This document shows positions 25,272 through 34,393 of a DNA stretch of 64,000 bases, one piece after another. Every line of letters begins with the position of its first letter. The first letter of the stretch is position 1. Position numbers and translations under genes: made by a program. Origin of the DNA: Ruminiclostridium sufflavum DSM 19573 (lineage in GTDB: Bacteria; Bacillota; Clostridia; Acetivibrionales; DSM-1351); assembly GCF_003208175.1 (NCBI RefSeq), contig NZ_QKMR01000011.1:1-64000 (forward strand). The letters are read 5' to 3'. The notes beneath the pieces were generated by a model that saw only the letters and a list, made by a program, of their open reading frames with translations, had not been told where the DNA came from and did not search any database.

Positions 25272-26621
25272 ATGGCAATAGATTTAGCTAGAGAAACTGC
25301 TTTAAAGATTTTATATGATATTAATGAAAATTCAGCGTATTCAAATATTTCTGTCAATAAATATTTGGAAAATAGCAGCCTTAAGGAGCTTGACAGGGCT
25401 TTTGCGACTGACCTCGTATATGGTACTGTGAAGTGGCTGCTGCAAATTGATTATATTATAGAGAAATTTTCAAGCGTAAAGATGAAAAAGCTTTCGCCTT
25501 GGATTATAAATATATTAAGAATAGGAATTTATCAATTGCTGCATACTGATAAAGTCCCTGTATCCGCAGCCTGCAATACAAGCGTTGATTTGGCAAAAAG
25601 ATATGGGCATCAGAGCTCAAGCCGGTTTGTAAATGCTGTACTGAGGAGTATAGCAAAGAGGATTGACAGCCTCCCGTTTCCGGATAAGACTGATATGGCT
25701 GAATATTTCAGTATAATTTATTCCCATCCAAAATGGATGGCCGAAAAGTGGATTTCCCTTTATGGGCCGGAGTTTACCGAGACATTGTTAAAAAGCAATA
25801 ATGAAAAACCGGATTTCACAATAAGAGTAAACACACTTAAAACAAGCAGAAACCAGCTTGTTGAGGAATTACATAAGGAAGGCGTTAAAACCAAAGAAGG
25901 CAGATATGGACAGGAGGCAATTATATTGGAAAACCCCTCCTCCATAGCAAAGCTTAATGCCTTTAAAGACGGATTATTTCAAGTGCAGGACGAGAGCTCC
26001 ATGCTGGTAAGCAGGATATTGGCTCCTGAGGAAAGGGAGCTGGTTATTGATGTATGCAGTGCTCCCGGAGGGAAAAGTACACATTTGGCGCAGCTTATGA
26101 ATAATACTGGTACAGTAATAGCCAGGGATATTCATCCTCACAAGCTGAAGCTTGTTGAGAAGGCTGCCGCAAGGCTGGGAACAGATATTATAAAAACCGA
26201 ATTATTCGATGCATGTCTGCTGGATGAAAAAATGATTGGCAAAGCGGATAGGGTATTGGTGGATGCTCCCTGTTCCGGTTTAGGCATAATAAGAAAAAAG
26301 CCTGATATCAAATACTCAAAAGGTAGCGGAAGGGCTGATGAATTAGTCCGGCTTCAGCGGAAAATACTCAGCAATGCCTCGAAATATGTTAAGGAGGGAG
26401 GCTGTTTGGTATACAGTACATGTACAATACAGCCGGAGGAAAACCTTGAAAACATTACGGCATTTCTTGAGGAGAATAAAGCTTTCAGATTAATCGGCTT
26501 TGAAGAGCTGATGCCTCAAAGCCTGAAAATAAATACCTCCCGTGAAGGCTACATACAGCTGTATCCGAATATAAATCAGACAGATGGCTTTTTTATAAGT
26601 AAAATGATAAGGGAAAGATAA
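25272..26621 (+). CDS. rsmB: 16S rRNA m5C967 methyltransferase
   Basis: 449 residues from ATG 25272 (GGAG six bases upstream; an earlier in-frame start at 25233 has no site). The NusB-like N-terminal RNA-binding domain (about 1-140) precedes the PUA-like linker and a SAM-dependent Rossmann domain with DVCSAPGGKSTHLAQLM, VDAPCSGLGIIRKKPD (catalytic PC motif) and VYSTCTIQPEENL (second Cys). It makes m5C967 in the small-subunit rRNA. Confidence 0.95.
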   Translation: MAIDLARETALKILYDINENSAYSNISVNKYLENSSLKELDRAFATDLVYGTVKWLLQIDYIIEKFSSVKMKKLSPWIINILRIGIYQLLHTDKVPVSAACNTSVDLAKRYGHQSSSRFVNAVLRSIAKRIDSLPFPDKTDMAEYFSIIYSHPKWMAEKWISLYGPEFTETLLKSNNEKPDFTIRVNTLKTSRNQLVEELHKEGVKTKEGRYGQEAIILENPSSIAKLNAFKDGLFQVQDESSMLVSRILAPEERELVIDVCSAPGGKSTHLAQLMNNTGTVIARDIHPHKLKLVEKAAARLGTDIIKTELFDACLLDEKMIGKADRVLVDAPCSGLGIIRKKPDIKYSKGSGRADELVRLQRKILSNASKYVKEGGCLVYSTCTIQPEENLENITAFLEENKAFRLIGFEELMPQSLKINTSREGYIQLYPNINQTDGFFISKMIRER

Positions 26622-26669
26622 AATACCGGAAAACAATAACTATTTAATTAAATTAAGAGAGATAGAAAA

Positions 26670-27698
26670 ATGAACAATTTGATGGATATGACTTTGGAAG
26701 AGCTGGAGCAGATGCTTGCAGACATGGGACAGCAGCGCTTTCGGGCAAAGCAGATATTTAAATGGGTGAACAGCGGGATTAGTTCCCTTGAGGATATGAC
26801 AAATATTTCAAAACAGCTCAGGCAGGAGCTGAGTGAGGCATATAAAATTACAAGACTCAGAATTGCAGGCAAATTGGAATCAAAGCTGGATTCTACGGTA
26901 AAGTACTTGTTTGAGCTTGAAGATGGGAATATAATTGAAAGTGTTTTAATGGAGTACAAGTACGGTTTTACTGCCTGCATTTCTTCGCAGGCGGGCTGTA
27001 AAATGGGCTGTGCCTTTTGTGCCTCTACAGGTGCGGAGTTTGCCAGAAATTTGACTCCGGGAGAAATGCTGGATCAGATTATGACGATGCAGCAGGACTC
27101 AGGCAGCAGAATCGGGCATGTTGTGCTGATGGGAATAGGTGAGCCGCTGGACAATTATGACAATGTAATTAAGTTTTTGAGAATTATCAACCATCCTGAC
27201 GGCTTAATGATAGGCTTCAGAAACATTTCTCTTTCTACCTGCGGTATTGTACCAAGGATTTTAAAGCTATCCGAGGAGAATATTCCCGTTACGCTTTCTA
27301 TATCCCTGCATAGTGCCAGAGATGACAAGCGTTCGGAAATGATGCCCATAAACAGGTCCTTCTGTATTGACAAATTAATTTCAGCATGTAATATATATAC
27401 AGAGAGGACGAAAAGAAGGATTTCCTTCGAATATGCAATGATTTCAGGAGAAAATGATTCTGAGCAGGACGCAAGAGAACTGGCCGGTTTATTAAAAGGG
27501 ATGCTGTGTCATGTAAATCTTATACCGGTAAATACAGTACAAGGAAATGGCTATAGAAAAAGCTCAAGAATTCAGATAGAAAAATTTAAGAACATTATGG
27601 AATCAAGAGGTATTGAAACTACTGTCAGAAGAGAATTAGGCAGCGACATCAACGCTGCATGCGGACAGCTTAGGAAAAACAGGCTTCAGCAATTGTAA
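26670..27698 (+). CDS. rlmN: Dual-specificity 23S rRNA/tRNA adenine-C2 methyltransferase
   Basis: 342 residues. The radical-SAM motif [10 protein letters not shown] (CX3CX2C) follows [15 protein letters not shown] is the SAM GGE-type segment, and SLHS and CGQLR (mechanistic Cys near the C-terminus) complete the RlmN pattern. It methylates A2503 of 23S rRNA and A37 of some tRNAs. The ribosome binding site is only a weak AGAGAG. It is separated from rsmB by 48 bases and is part of the same operon. Confidence 0.95.
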   Translation: MNNLMDMTLEELEQMLADMGQQRFRAKQIFKWVNSGISSLEDMTNISKQLRQELSEAYKITRLRIAGKLESKLDSTVKYLFELEDGNIIESVLMEYKYGFTACISSQAGCKMGCAFCASTGAEFARNLTPGEMLDQIMTMQQDSGSRIGHVVLMGIGEPLDNYDNVIKFLRIINHPDGLMIGFRNISLSTCGIVPRILKLSEENIPVTLSISLHSARDDKRSEMMPINRSFCIDKLISACNIYTERTKRRISFEYAMISGENDSEQDARELAGLLKGMLCHVNLIPVNTVQGNGYRKSSRIQIEKFKNIMESRGIETTVRRELGSDINAACGQLRKNRLQQL

Positions 27699-27741
27699 GC
27701 AAGTTCTTTGGATTTCAATGTTTGTATCAGGAGTGATTAGA

Positions 27742-28467
27742 TTGAACTATGGCATAAAGACAGATAGGGGATTAAAACGGCAATTAAATGAAGATAATTG
27801 CAGTGTGTTGGTTGGATACACAGGTATTCCACCCTGTTTTGTCATTGCTGACGGAATGGGCGGACATAAGTGCGGAGATGTTGCAAGCAAGCAGGCGGTC
27901 GATTCTGTTTGCAGTTATTTGCTTAAGGCGGATTGGGAAAGTGATAATATACCTGAATTATTAAAGAATATTATTGCTGATGTCAATAAGGAGTTATACC
28001 AATTTTCGCTGCTTGATGAATCTACACAGGGTATGGGGACAACTCTGATTATTACCGTCCATAAAAATAAAAAACTTTATATCGGGCATGTGGGAGACAG
28101 CAGAGTATATATAATCAGGGGAAACACCATTCAAAAGGTGACAAGTGACCATTCATTTATTGAAGAGCTTGTAAAAAACGGAACAATAACCAAGGACGAG
28201 GCTATAAACCATCCTAAAAGAAATGTAATCACTCGTGCCGTAGGGTATGAGCATGATTTGCTTGTAGATACATACGAAGTAGAGGTTTTGGAAAATGACG
28301 GGATACTTGTTTGTACTGACGGCTTAACAAACATGCTGTCAGAAAAAGAAATTCTGGAAATAATTACAAAAGCCGAAAATCCGCAATCGGCATGTGATAG
28401 TTTGATACAAAATGCAAATAATAAGGGTGGAGAAGATAATATTACCGTTATAGTCGGAAGAATATAG
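27742..28467 (+). CDS. prpC: PP2C-type serine/threonine phosphatase partner of PrkC
   Basis: 241 residues from TTG 27742 (AGGAG eight bases upstream; the ATG at 27718 lacks a site). It carries the bacterial PP2C motifs: RQLNEDN, VIADGMGGHKCGD (metal-binding Asp-Gly), GMGTTLII, GHVGDSRVY, CTDGLTN and GGEDNITVIV. It removes phosphate from targets of the adjacent PASTA kinase and from the kinase itself. The gap to prkC is 13 bases. Confidence 0.95.
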   Translation: MNYGIKTDRGLKRQLNEDNCSVLVGYTGIPPCFVIADGMGGHKCGDVASKQAVDSVCSYLLKADWESDNIPELLKNIIADVNKELYQFSLLDESTQGMGTTLIITVHKNKKLYIGHVGDSRVYIIRGNTIQKVTSDHSFIEELVKNGTITKDEAINHPKRNVITRAVGYEHDLLVDTYEVEVLENDGILVCTDGLTNMLSEKEILEIITKAENPQSACDSLIQNANNKGGEDNITVIVGRI

Positions 28468-28480
28468 ATTGAGGTGAATT

Positions 28481-30283
28481 ATGGAAGGTCAGATACTGGG
28501 AAACAGATATTTATTATTGGAAAAAATCGGCGGCGGCGGGATGGCTGTCGTATATAAATCTAAGGATACGCTATTGAACAGGTTTGTTGCTATAAAGGTA
28601 CTTCGGAGTGAATTTTCAACAGACGAAGAATTTGTTAAGCGTTTTAATGTTGAGGCTCAGTCAGTAGCAAGCTTATCTCATCCTAATGTTGTATCAATAT
28701 ATGATGTTGGTTTTCAGGGTGATGTCCATTATATTGTCATGGAGTATGTGGATGGATTGACTTTAAAAGAATATATAAATAAAAGCGGGGCACTTGACTG
28801 GCAGGAGGCTATTAAAATCAGCATACAGATTTGCTCTGCCATTGAGCATGCTCATAAAAACAATATTGTACATAGGGATATTAAGCCTCATAATATTTTG
28901 ATGACAAAAGAGGGAATCGCGAAGGTAACGGATTTCGGTATTGCAAGAGCGGTTACATCTTCAACCATCACTATGGTCGGAAGCACAATAGGCTCTGTGC
29001 ATTATTTTTCACCGGAACAGGCCAGAGGAGGATTTATTGATGATAAATCAGATTTGTATTCTCTTGGAATAGTGATGTATGAAATGGTAACGGGCAGAGT
29101 GCCTTTTGACGGCGATTCACCGGTAGCTGTTGCGTTGAAGCACATACAGGAAACACCGGCTGAACCGAGGAAATTTCTTCCCAGCCTGCCTTATGGAGTT
29201 AATGAGATAATTATAAAGGCCATTCAGAAGGAGCAGGGGCTCAGGTACCAATCTGCGACAGCTATGATTGTTGATTTGAACAAGGTATTGGTTCGCCCCC
29301 AAGGCGGCTTTGTCGGACAGGAGACAGCATCAAATCAGTCCACTATCAGGATGCCTACCTTAAATAATTCAAATATTAGTAATCAAGCCAGAAATAGCAG
29401 TTCGGCCGGCAAGCACTCGGAGGCACAGAAAATAAAAAAGAAGAACACCACGGCATACTGGCTTGCTGGAATAACGAGTGTACTGGTAATAGCCATAGCG
29501 CTGTTTTTTACCATAAGCTTATTAATGAAAGGCAATACTGAAACTTATCAGATAGGGAATTATAAGGGGCAGGAGTATTCGGCAGTAAAGGCGGAGCTGG
29601 AGTCAAAGGGGCTGAAGGTTATTGAGATATGGCAGGATAATGAGGACTATGACAAAGGGATTATATTGGAGCAAAGTCTGCCGGAAGGTACGACATATAG
29701 GGACGGAAAATATACGAATTTAGAGCTTACAATAAGCAAGGGCCCTCAAATGTCAAAGGTTCCGGATGTTGTTGGAAAAGAAAAAAGAGAAGCGCAAAAT
29801 GATATAAAAACAGCCAATTTAACTTCTTCAATCGCTGAAGAATATAATGAGGACGTTTCAGCCGACTATGTCATTAGAACCGAACCGGCTACAGGAAATG
29901 AAGTAAAGGTTGGTTCCGAGGTTGTGATATATGTCAGTAAGGGAGCACAGCTCAAAACGGTAAAAGTGCCCAATCTGGTGGGAAAGACAGAAGCTGAGGC
30001 TGAAAAGCTTTTATCGGATTCAAAGCTTGTTATCGGTAAAATATTACCGGCGGGTGTTACAAAGGGTATTGTAAACAAGCAGTTGCCGGCAGCCTTTGAG
30101 GACTTGACCGAGGGTGACTCAGTAACAATTTTCCTTACTCCGCAGGAAGAAGGGCCGTCAACAAGTACGGCTCCGTCAACAGATACAGCAAATAATCCGC
30201 AGGAAACAGGACAAAAGCCAACCGGAGATTCCGCTTCTGATACAAAGTCATCTCCAGGTAAGGAGGAGGAGGTTATTCCTTAG
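28481..30283 (+). CDS. prkC: PASTA-domain serine/threonine kinase
   Basis: 600 residues. The kinase domain (about 10-270) has the Gly-rich loop EKIGGGGMAVVYKS, catalytic Lys in VAIKVLRSE, HRDIKPHNIL and DFGIARA. A Ser/Asn-rich juxtamembrane segment leads to one transmembrane helix (about 325-348), then three extracellular PASTA repeats (about 357-560) and a Ser/Thr/Pro-rich tail. PrkC/Stk1 kinases sense muropeptides or lipid II and control cell-wall synthesis and, in spore formers, germination. It pairs with prpC upstream. Confidence 0.95.
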   Translation: MEGQILGNRYLLLEKIGGGGMAVVYKSKDTLLNRFVAIKVLRSEFSTDEEFVKRFNVEAQSVASLSHPNVVSIYDVGFQGDVHYIVMEYVDGLTLKEYINKSGALDWQEAIKISIQICSAIEHAHKNNIVHRDIKPHNILMTKEGIAKVTDFGIARAVTSSTITMVGSTIGSVHYFSPEQARGGFIDDKSDLYSLGIVMYEMVTGRVPFDGDSPVAVALKHIQETPAEPRKFLPSLPYGVNEIIIKAIQKEQGLRYQSATAMIVDLNKVLVRPQGGFVGQETASNQSTIRMPTLNNSNISNQARNSSSAGKHSEAQKIKKKNTTAYWLAGITSVLVIAIALFFTISLLMKGNTETYQIGNYKGQEYSAVKAELESKGLKVIEIWQDNEDYDKGIILEQSLPEGTTYRDGKYTNLELTISKGPQMSKVPDVVGKEKREAQNDIKTANLTSSIAEEYNEDVSADYVIRTEPATGNEVKVGSEVVIYVSKGAQLKTVKVPNLVGKTEAEAEKLLSDSKLVIGKILPAGVTKGIVNKQLPAAFEDLTEGDSVTIFLTPQEEGPSTSTAPSTDTANNPQETGQKPTGDSASDTKSSPGKEEEVIP

Positions 30284-30331
30284 AAAGTATCAGGAGGGGT
30301 AACAGTCAAAATATATGATTGGCTTGGCTAA

Positions 30332-30400
30332 TTACGGTTCAAGCCTTTGTACGAGAAAATACGGGGACGGTATGTATCGTTTTTTAGGCAGATTAGGCGT
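30332..30400. repeat. Degenerate copy of dispersed repeat between prkC and rsgA
   Basis: AATTACGGTTCAAGCCTTTG is the reverse complement of the AAGGCTTGAACC(G/A)TAATT end seen at 15062 and 61776. The opposite half (CGTTTTTTAGGCAGATTA) is poorly preserved. It occupies the 171-base gap, which otherwise holds no gene. Confidence 0.45.
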
Positions 30401-30454
30401 TTAAGACGGCTGCATTTCGCAGCTTGTTTTTGAGGGATTTGAGGAGGTAATTAT

Positions 30455-31363
30455 TTGCCCATTGGTATCATTCTAAAGGGAATTGGCGGCTTCTATTATG
30501 CGGAGGACATAAGCAACAGCTTGGTATACGAATGTAAAGCCAGAGGAATATTCAGAAAGGATTCCATTATTCCTCTTCCCGGTGATAAGGTTGAATTCAG
30601 CATATTAGATGAGCAGGGGAAAACAGGATCTATAGACCGGATTCTTCCCCGGTTTTCTGAGCTGGTAAGGCCATCAATTGCAAACATAGATCAAATTATT
30701 ATTGTTGTTGCAGCAAAAGCTCCGAATACAGATTTTATGTTATTGGACAAGCTTTTGATTACTGCAGGAAAGAAGAAGCTTAATGCTGTTATTTGCATCA
30801 ACAAGACCGATTTAGATGACGGTACCGCAAAAAATATCAGGGATATATATTCTCCTATAGGCTACGATTGCATAGAAGTAAGCTCTGTTACTAAGGTGGG
30901 CTACGATATTTTGCAGAAAAAGCTGAAGGGTCATATTTCTGCTCTCGCAGGTCAATCGGGAGTAGGCAAGTCAACTATACTCAACCATATAATGAATTCA
31001 TTTGTAATGGAGACAGGAAGTGTCAGCTGTAAAATCGAAAGAGGGAGGCACACCACAAGACATGCAGAAGTAATGGAGCTGGAAAATGGAGGCTATGTGG
31101 CGGATACTCCGGGATTCAGCTCGTTTGAAATAGAGGATATCCGCTATGACGAGCTTGAAAATTACTATCCTGAATTCGGAAAGTATTTAAATACCTGCAA
31201 ATTTACTTTTTGCAGTCATATTACTGAGCCAAGATGCCCGGTGAGAGAAGCGGTAGAACGCCTTGAAATAGATAAAGACAGATTTCAGAGATATACGCAG
31301 TTATATATTACATTAAAAGACATACCACAATACAAAACAAAAAAATCTGAATCGAGGAGATGA
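30455..31363 (+). CDS. rsgA: Ribosome small subunit-dependent GTPase A
   Basis: 302 residues from TTG 30455 (GAGGAGGT). The N-terminal OB-fold is followed by the circularly permuted GTPase: NKTD (G4) comes before GQSGVGKST (G1) and DTPGFSS (G3), which marks RsgA/YjeQ. A C-terminal zinc-binding segment (CKFTFCSHITEPRCPV) is complete. It assists 30S maturation. Confidence 0.95.
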   Translation: MPIGIILKGIGGFYYAEDISNSLVYECKARGIFRKDSIIPLPGDKVEFSILDEQGKTGSIDRILPRFSELVRPSIANIDQIIIVVAAKAPNTDFMLLDKLLITAGKKKLNAVICINKTDLDDGTAKNIRDIYSPIGYDCIEVSSVTKVGYDILQKKLKGHISALAGQSGVGKSTILNHIMNSFVMETGSVSCKIERGRHTTRHAEVMELENGGYVADTPGFSSFEIEDIRYDELENYYPEFGKYLNTCKFTFCSHITEPRCPVREAVERLEIDKDRFQRYTQLYITLKDIPQYKTKKSESRR

Positions 31364-31367
31364 AAAA

Positions 31368-32030
31368 ATGCTTAAAATTGCACCTTCTATACTATCCGCA
31401 GATTTCTCCTGCCTTGGTAATGAAATCAAAAAAGTTGATAGCTGTGCTGATTTAATTCATGTTGATGTTATGGACGGTCATTTCGTTCCTAATATTACAA
31501 TTGGACCTGAGGTAGTAAAATGTATAAGGAAAGCCACAAAAACGCCCTTTGATGTACATCTTATGATACAGAATCCAGACCAGTATATTGAAAAGTTTGC
31601 GGAGGCAGGAGCAGATATTATCACTGTTCATGCCGAAACCGGCACTCATTTGAACAGGACTATCGAGCTTATTAAGGGCTGCGGCAAAAAAGCGGGAATT
31701 GCGCTTAATCCTGCTACGTCATTATCTGTACTTGACTATGTTTTACAGGATGTTGACATGGTTTTGATAATGTGCGTAAATCCCGGATTTGGAGGTCAGA
31801 AATATATTGACTTATCAACGCAGAAAATACAGAGCTTGAAAAATATGATAATACGTAATAAGCTTGATATTGATATTGAGGTTGACGGAGGAATTAATGC
31901 TGAAAATATTGATGTCGTTGTAAGAGCCGGTGCAGGTATAATTGTTACAGGCTCTGCGGTATATAATACTCCTGACCCTGAAGAAGCGGTTAAGCAATTG
32001 AGAATGAATGCTTACAAAAAGTCAATTTAG
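31368..32030 (+). CDS. rpe: Ribulose-phosphate 3-epimerase
   Basis: 220 residues, TIM barrel. The family signatures are present: IAPSILSADF, HVDVMDGHFVPNIT, CVNPGFGGQKYI and EVDGGINAENI. It interconverts ribulose-5-P and xylulose-5-P in the pentose phosphate pathway. It starts 4 bases after rsgA, the usual clostridial arrangement. Confidence 0.95.
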   Translation: MLKIAPSILSADFSCLGNEIKKVDSCADLIHVDVMDGHFVPNITIGPEVVKCIRKATKTPFDVHLMIQNPDQYIEKFAEAGADIITVHAETGTHLNRTIELIKGCGKKAGIALNPATSLSVLDYVLQDVDMVLIMCVNPGFGGQKYIDLSTQKIQSLKNMIIRNKLDIDIEVDGGINAENIDVVVRAGAGIIVTGSAVYNTPDPEEAVKQLRMNAYKKSI

Positions 32031-32063
32031 TTTATTATAATTATGAAAGAAAGCTGAAACAAT

Positions 32064-32123
32064 AAAGGTCAATTACTATCGACCGACGGAATCGGTTTTT
32101 TAGCCGATAGTAATTGACTTTTG
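32064..32123. repeat. Dispersed palindromic repeat between rpe and thiN, compact copy
   Basis: AAAGGTCAATTACTATCG (32064 on) is mirrored by CGATAGTAATTGACTTTTGG at the right end, with a short GACCGACGGAATCGGTTTTT middle that itself forms a CCGA/TCGG stem. This 60-base version shows the terminal inverted repeats most clearly. With its internal T-run it might act as an attenuator inside the operon. Confidence 0.8.
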
Positions 32124-32161
32124 GCAAAACAAATAGATGCTTGAAAGGCGCTTGTGGTAAG

Positions 32162-32797
32162 ATGAAGGCTTTTTTAGTTTGTAACGGCTCTATAAGAGAT
32201 TACAATGAGATTAAAAAACATATCGGCTCCGGCGGCTATATTATTTCAGTTGACGGCGGAGCAGGCCATTTGAGGAAAATGGGCATTGAACCTGATATAC
32301 TTATAGGAGATTTTGACTCTGCTGCTTCTGAGGACTTGAGATACTTTGCAGACCGTGGAGTAAGCATATTTAAATTTCCTCCGGAAAAGGACATGACCGA
32401 TTCTGAGCTTGCAATTGAAAAGGCAGCCGAAATCGGAGCCGAGGAATTGGTTTTTATTGGTGCGCTGGGCTCAAGAGCAGACCATTCCTTCGCCAATATG
32501 CTTCTGCTGAAAAAATGTCTGGATATTGGTATCAGAGCTTGCATTCTTGATGAGAATAATCAGATATATATGTTTAACTCGACCTTTACTCTCGGGAAGC
32601 AGGCGGGATACAAGCTGTCATTGATTCCTGTTTCCGAAAGGGTCACAGGCGTTACTACATATGGACTAAGGTACAGGCTTCATAATGCTACAATGCTTCT
32701 GGGCACATCTTGGGGTGTCAGTAACGAGTTTCTGGAGGATAATGTTACTGTTGCCCTTGATAAAGGACTATTGCTGGCTTGTGTTTCCAGGGATTAG
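32162..32797 (+). CDS. thiN: Thiamine pyrophosphokinase
   Basis: 211 residues from ATG 32162 (an upstream in-frame TTG at 32114 lies in the repeat and is rejected). It shows the TPK pattern: VDGGAGHLRKMGI, PDILIGDFDSA, FPPEKDMTDSELA and GALGSRADHSFAN. It converts thiamine to thiamine diphosphate. It is the last gene of the long housekeeping run. The ribosome binding site (AAAGGCG, 13 bases upstream) is poor, perhaps because the repeat was inserted before it. Confidence 0.92.
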   Translation: MKAFLVCNGSIRDYNEIKKHIGSGGYIISVDGGAGHLRKMGIEPDILIGDFDSAASEDLRYFADRGVSIFKFPPEKDMTDSELAIEKAAEIGAEELVFIGALGSRADHSFANMLLLKKCLDIGIRACILDENNQIYMFNSTFTLGKQAGYKLSLIPVSERVTGVTTYGLRYRLHNATMLLGTSWGVSNEFLEDNVTVALDKGLLLACVSRD

Positions 32798-32934
32798 AAA
32801 GCAGGCTGCAAGGTAATTCAAGCTGTGTTATTTCTGAAAAGCTATAAAATTTACTGAATAATCCAGCTTTCTGCAGATAAGCTCTACCTATGAAAAATTA
32901 ATCTGAGAAGAAAGCTGAACAAATAATTTAGTAC

Positions 32935-32963
32935 GTGACAAAAAATGGAATATAAGGTATAGT
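32935..32963 (+). promoter_or_regulatory. Promoter of the cobalamin operon
   Basis: GTGACA (32935-32940), exactly 17 bases, TATAGT (32958-32963). It lies 50 bases upstream of the riboswitch, so transcription should start near 32970. The remaining sequence from 32798 to 32934 holds no gene that I can support. Confidence 0.65.
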
Positions 32964-33014
32964 TAGCATGTAAGAGTCATCCGCCAAGGCGGAATATAAT
33001 AAAAATTAAATATT

Positions 33015-33192
33015 TGAGACAGGTGTCAATTATGTTTTTAATAAATAAAAGCATGAATTGATGAAAAGGGAAGCGGGTGAAAATCCCGCGCGGTCCCGCC
33101 GCTGTGAAAGAAGAGCTACTGTATTATGCCACTGGGAAACCGGGAAGGCAGCAGGAGCAATGATGCTTGAGTCAGAAGACCTGCCTGTTTCT
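33015..33192 (+). ncRNA. Cobalamin riboswitch
   Basis: The RNA shows the cobalamin aptamer landmarks in order: a 5' GACAGGTGTC strand of P1/P2, GGGAAGCGGGTGAAAATCCC, GCGCGGTCCCGCCGCTGTGA (the near-invariant core), CCACTGGG with GGGAAGGC, and the B12-box region AGTCAGAAGACCTGCC. The last bases can pair with the 5' strand to close P1. It binds a cobamide (AdoCbl or MeCbl class not resolved here) and should turn off the downstream operon when corrinoid is plentiful. A terminator hairpin at 33262 is a ready expression platform. Confidence 0.95.
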
Positions 33193-33261
33193 TAATGTCA
33201 TAAACTCTACGAGCGATAGGGGGTGTGTTAACAGTATATGCCAATGCGGTTTTATTCTTTT

Positions 33262-33299
33262 AAGCCTCTTAACGATTCAAGTTGAGAGGTTTTTATATT
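33262..33299 (+). terminator. Terminator serving as riboswitch expression platform
   Basis: CCTCTTAAC (33265-33273) pairs with GTTGAGAGG (33281-33289), then TTTTTATATTTTT. It lies between the aptamer and the first gene (33334), so premature termination is the likely mode of control. An antiterminator partner was not worked out. Confidence 0.75.
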
Positions 33300-33333
33300 T
33301 TTCGGATAAATTTGAGAGGGAAAGGTTGGTTGC

Positions 33334-34305
33334 ATGCTGAGACTGATGAATTTTTCTGACTCTTCATATGACTTAGACAGGTTTTCAAATGATTACCGTC
33401 AAATTAATGATTTTCTTAAAAAGCATTATTTGAACGGATTGGAAATGATTCAGTGTGCCCAGTGGAAGGAGGAGCTTATCCCCTCTTCTATGATTATAGG
33501 CTTGCATATGCGCTTCTGGCCAATATGGCTTGACTTTTGGCGGGATGACAGGGAAGAACTGCTCAGGCAGTTCGGTGATGAAGCCTCGTATGTGCATTAT
33601 TACGGAGGCAGGTCAAAAGAAGCTCTGTTGGAGTATTACCGAAGCGAAATAAAAGCAGCAGGTGATATGGGAGTCAAATACATAGTATTCCATGTAAGCC
33701 ATGTGCAGCTGGAGCATTGCTATAACTACCGGTTTACATATTCTGACGATGAGATAATAGATGCATTTATTGAAATGATAAATGAAATACTGGATGGTGT
33801 TGAAGCTGATTTTGACATATTGCTTGAAAATCAGTGGTGGCCCGGGCTTACACTTCTGAACAAGAATGCGGCTGTCCGTCTTCTGGAGGGTATACGGTAC
33901 GGTAAAAAGGGCTTTATGCTTGATATAGGGCACTTGATGAATACAAACACAGAATTGTCCTCGGAAGAGGAAGCTGTTGAGTATACGCTCATGGTATTGG
34001 AACAGCTGGAGGAGGTTTCCGGCTTAATTAAAGGCATTCATCTCAACAGCTCTCTTTCGGGTGAATATGTAAAAAGGCAGATAAATGAATGTACAGGCTA
34101 TAACGTGAAGGACAGCTTTTTTGACAGGTATCTGAAGGCCTTCGGGCATATAGCCCGGATTGACAGGCATCTTCCTTTTATGAATCCGTCAATCAAGCGT
34201 GTAATTGATTTTATTAAGCCGGAATATCTTGTCTATGAGTTTATTACCGGCTCATACGAGGAATTGGAGCAGTATGCAGCAGCCCAGAACATAGTGCTGG
34301 ATTAA
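33334..34305 (+). CDS. cbiR: CbiR-like cobamide-remodelling hydrolase (AP endonuclease 2/TIM-barrel superfamily)
   Basis: 323 residues. This is a xylose isomerase-like TIM barrel with probable metal ligands in LLENQWWPG (Glu), FMLDIGHLMNT (Asp, His), GIHLNSS (His) and RIDRHLPF (Asp, His). CbiR of Akkermansia muciniphila belongs to this superfamily and hydrolyses the phosphoribosyl bond in the nucleotide loop of cobamides, letting the cell swap the lower ligand. Here the gene is first behind the cobalamin riboswitch and before corrinoid-uptake genes, which is what makes the assignment attractive. The barrel and metal residues are seen; the exact activity is inferred from context and could instead be another sugar-phosphate isomerase-like enzyme. 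It has no signal peptide, so it acts in the cytoplasm after import. Confidence 0.65.
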   Translation: MLRLMNFSDSSYDLDRFSNDYRQINDFLKKHYLNGLEMIQCAQWKEELIPSSMIIGLHMRFWPIWLDFWRDDREELLRQFGDEASYVHYYGGRSKEALLEYYRSEIKAAGDMGVKYIVFHVSHVQLEHCYNYRFTYSDDEIIDAFIEMINEILDGVEADFDILLENQWWPGLTLLNKNAAVRLLEGIRYGKKGFMLDIGHLMNTNTELSSEEEAVEYTLMVLEQLEEVSGLIKGIHLNSSLSGEYVKRQINECTGYNVKDSFFDRYLKAFGHIARIDRHLPFMNPSIKRVIDFIKPEYLVYEFITGSYEELEQYAAAQNIVLD

Positions 34306-34393
34306 AGCCTGTGCCGGCAGCAGCATTTTCATTTAATTTAATCTTTACTGCAATGAGCCATTAGCCGGTTAAAAAAATAACGGAGGTAATAAA

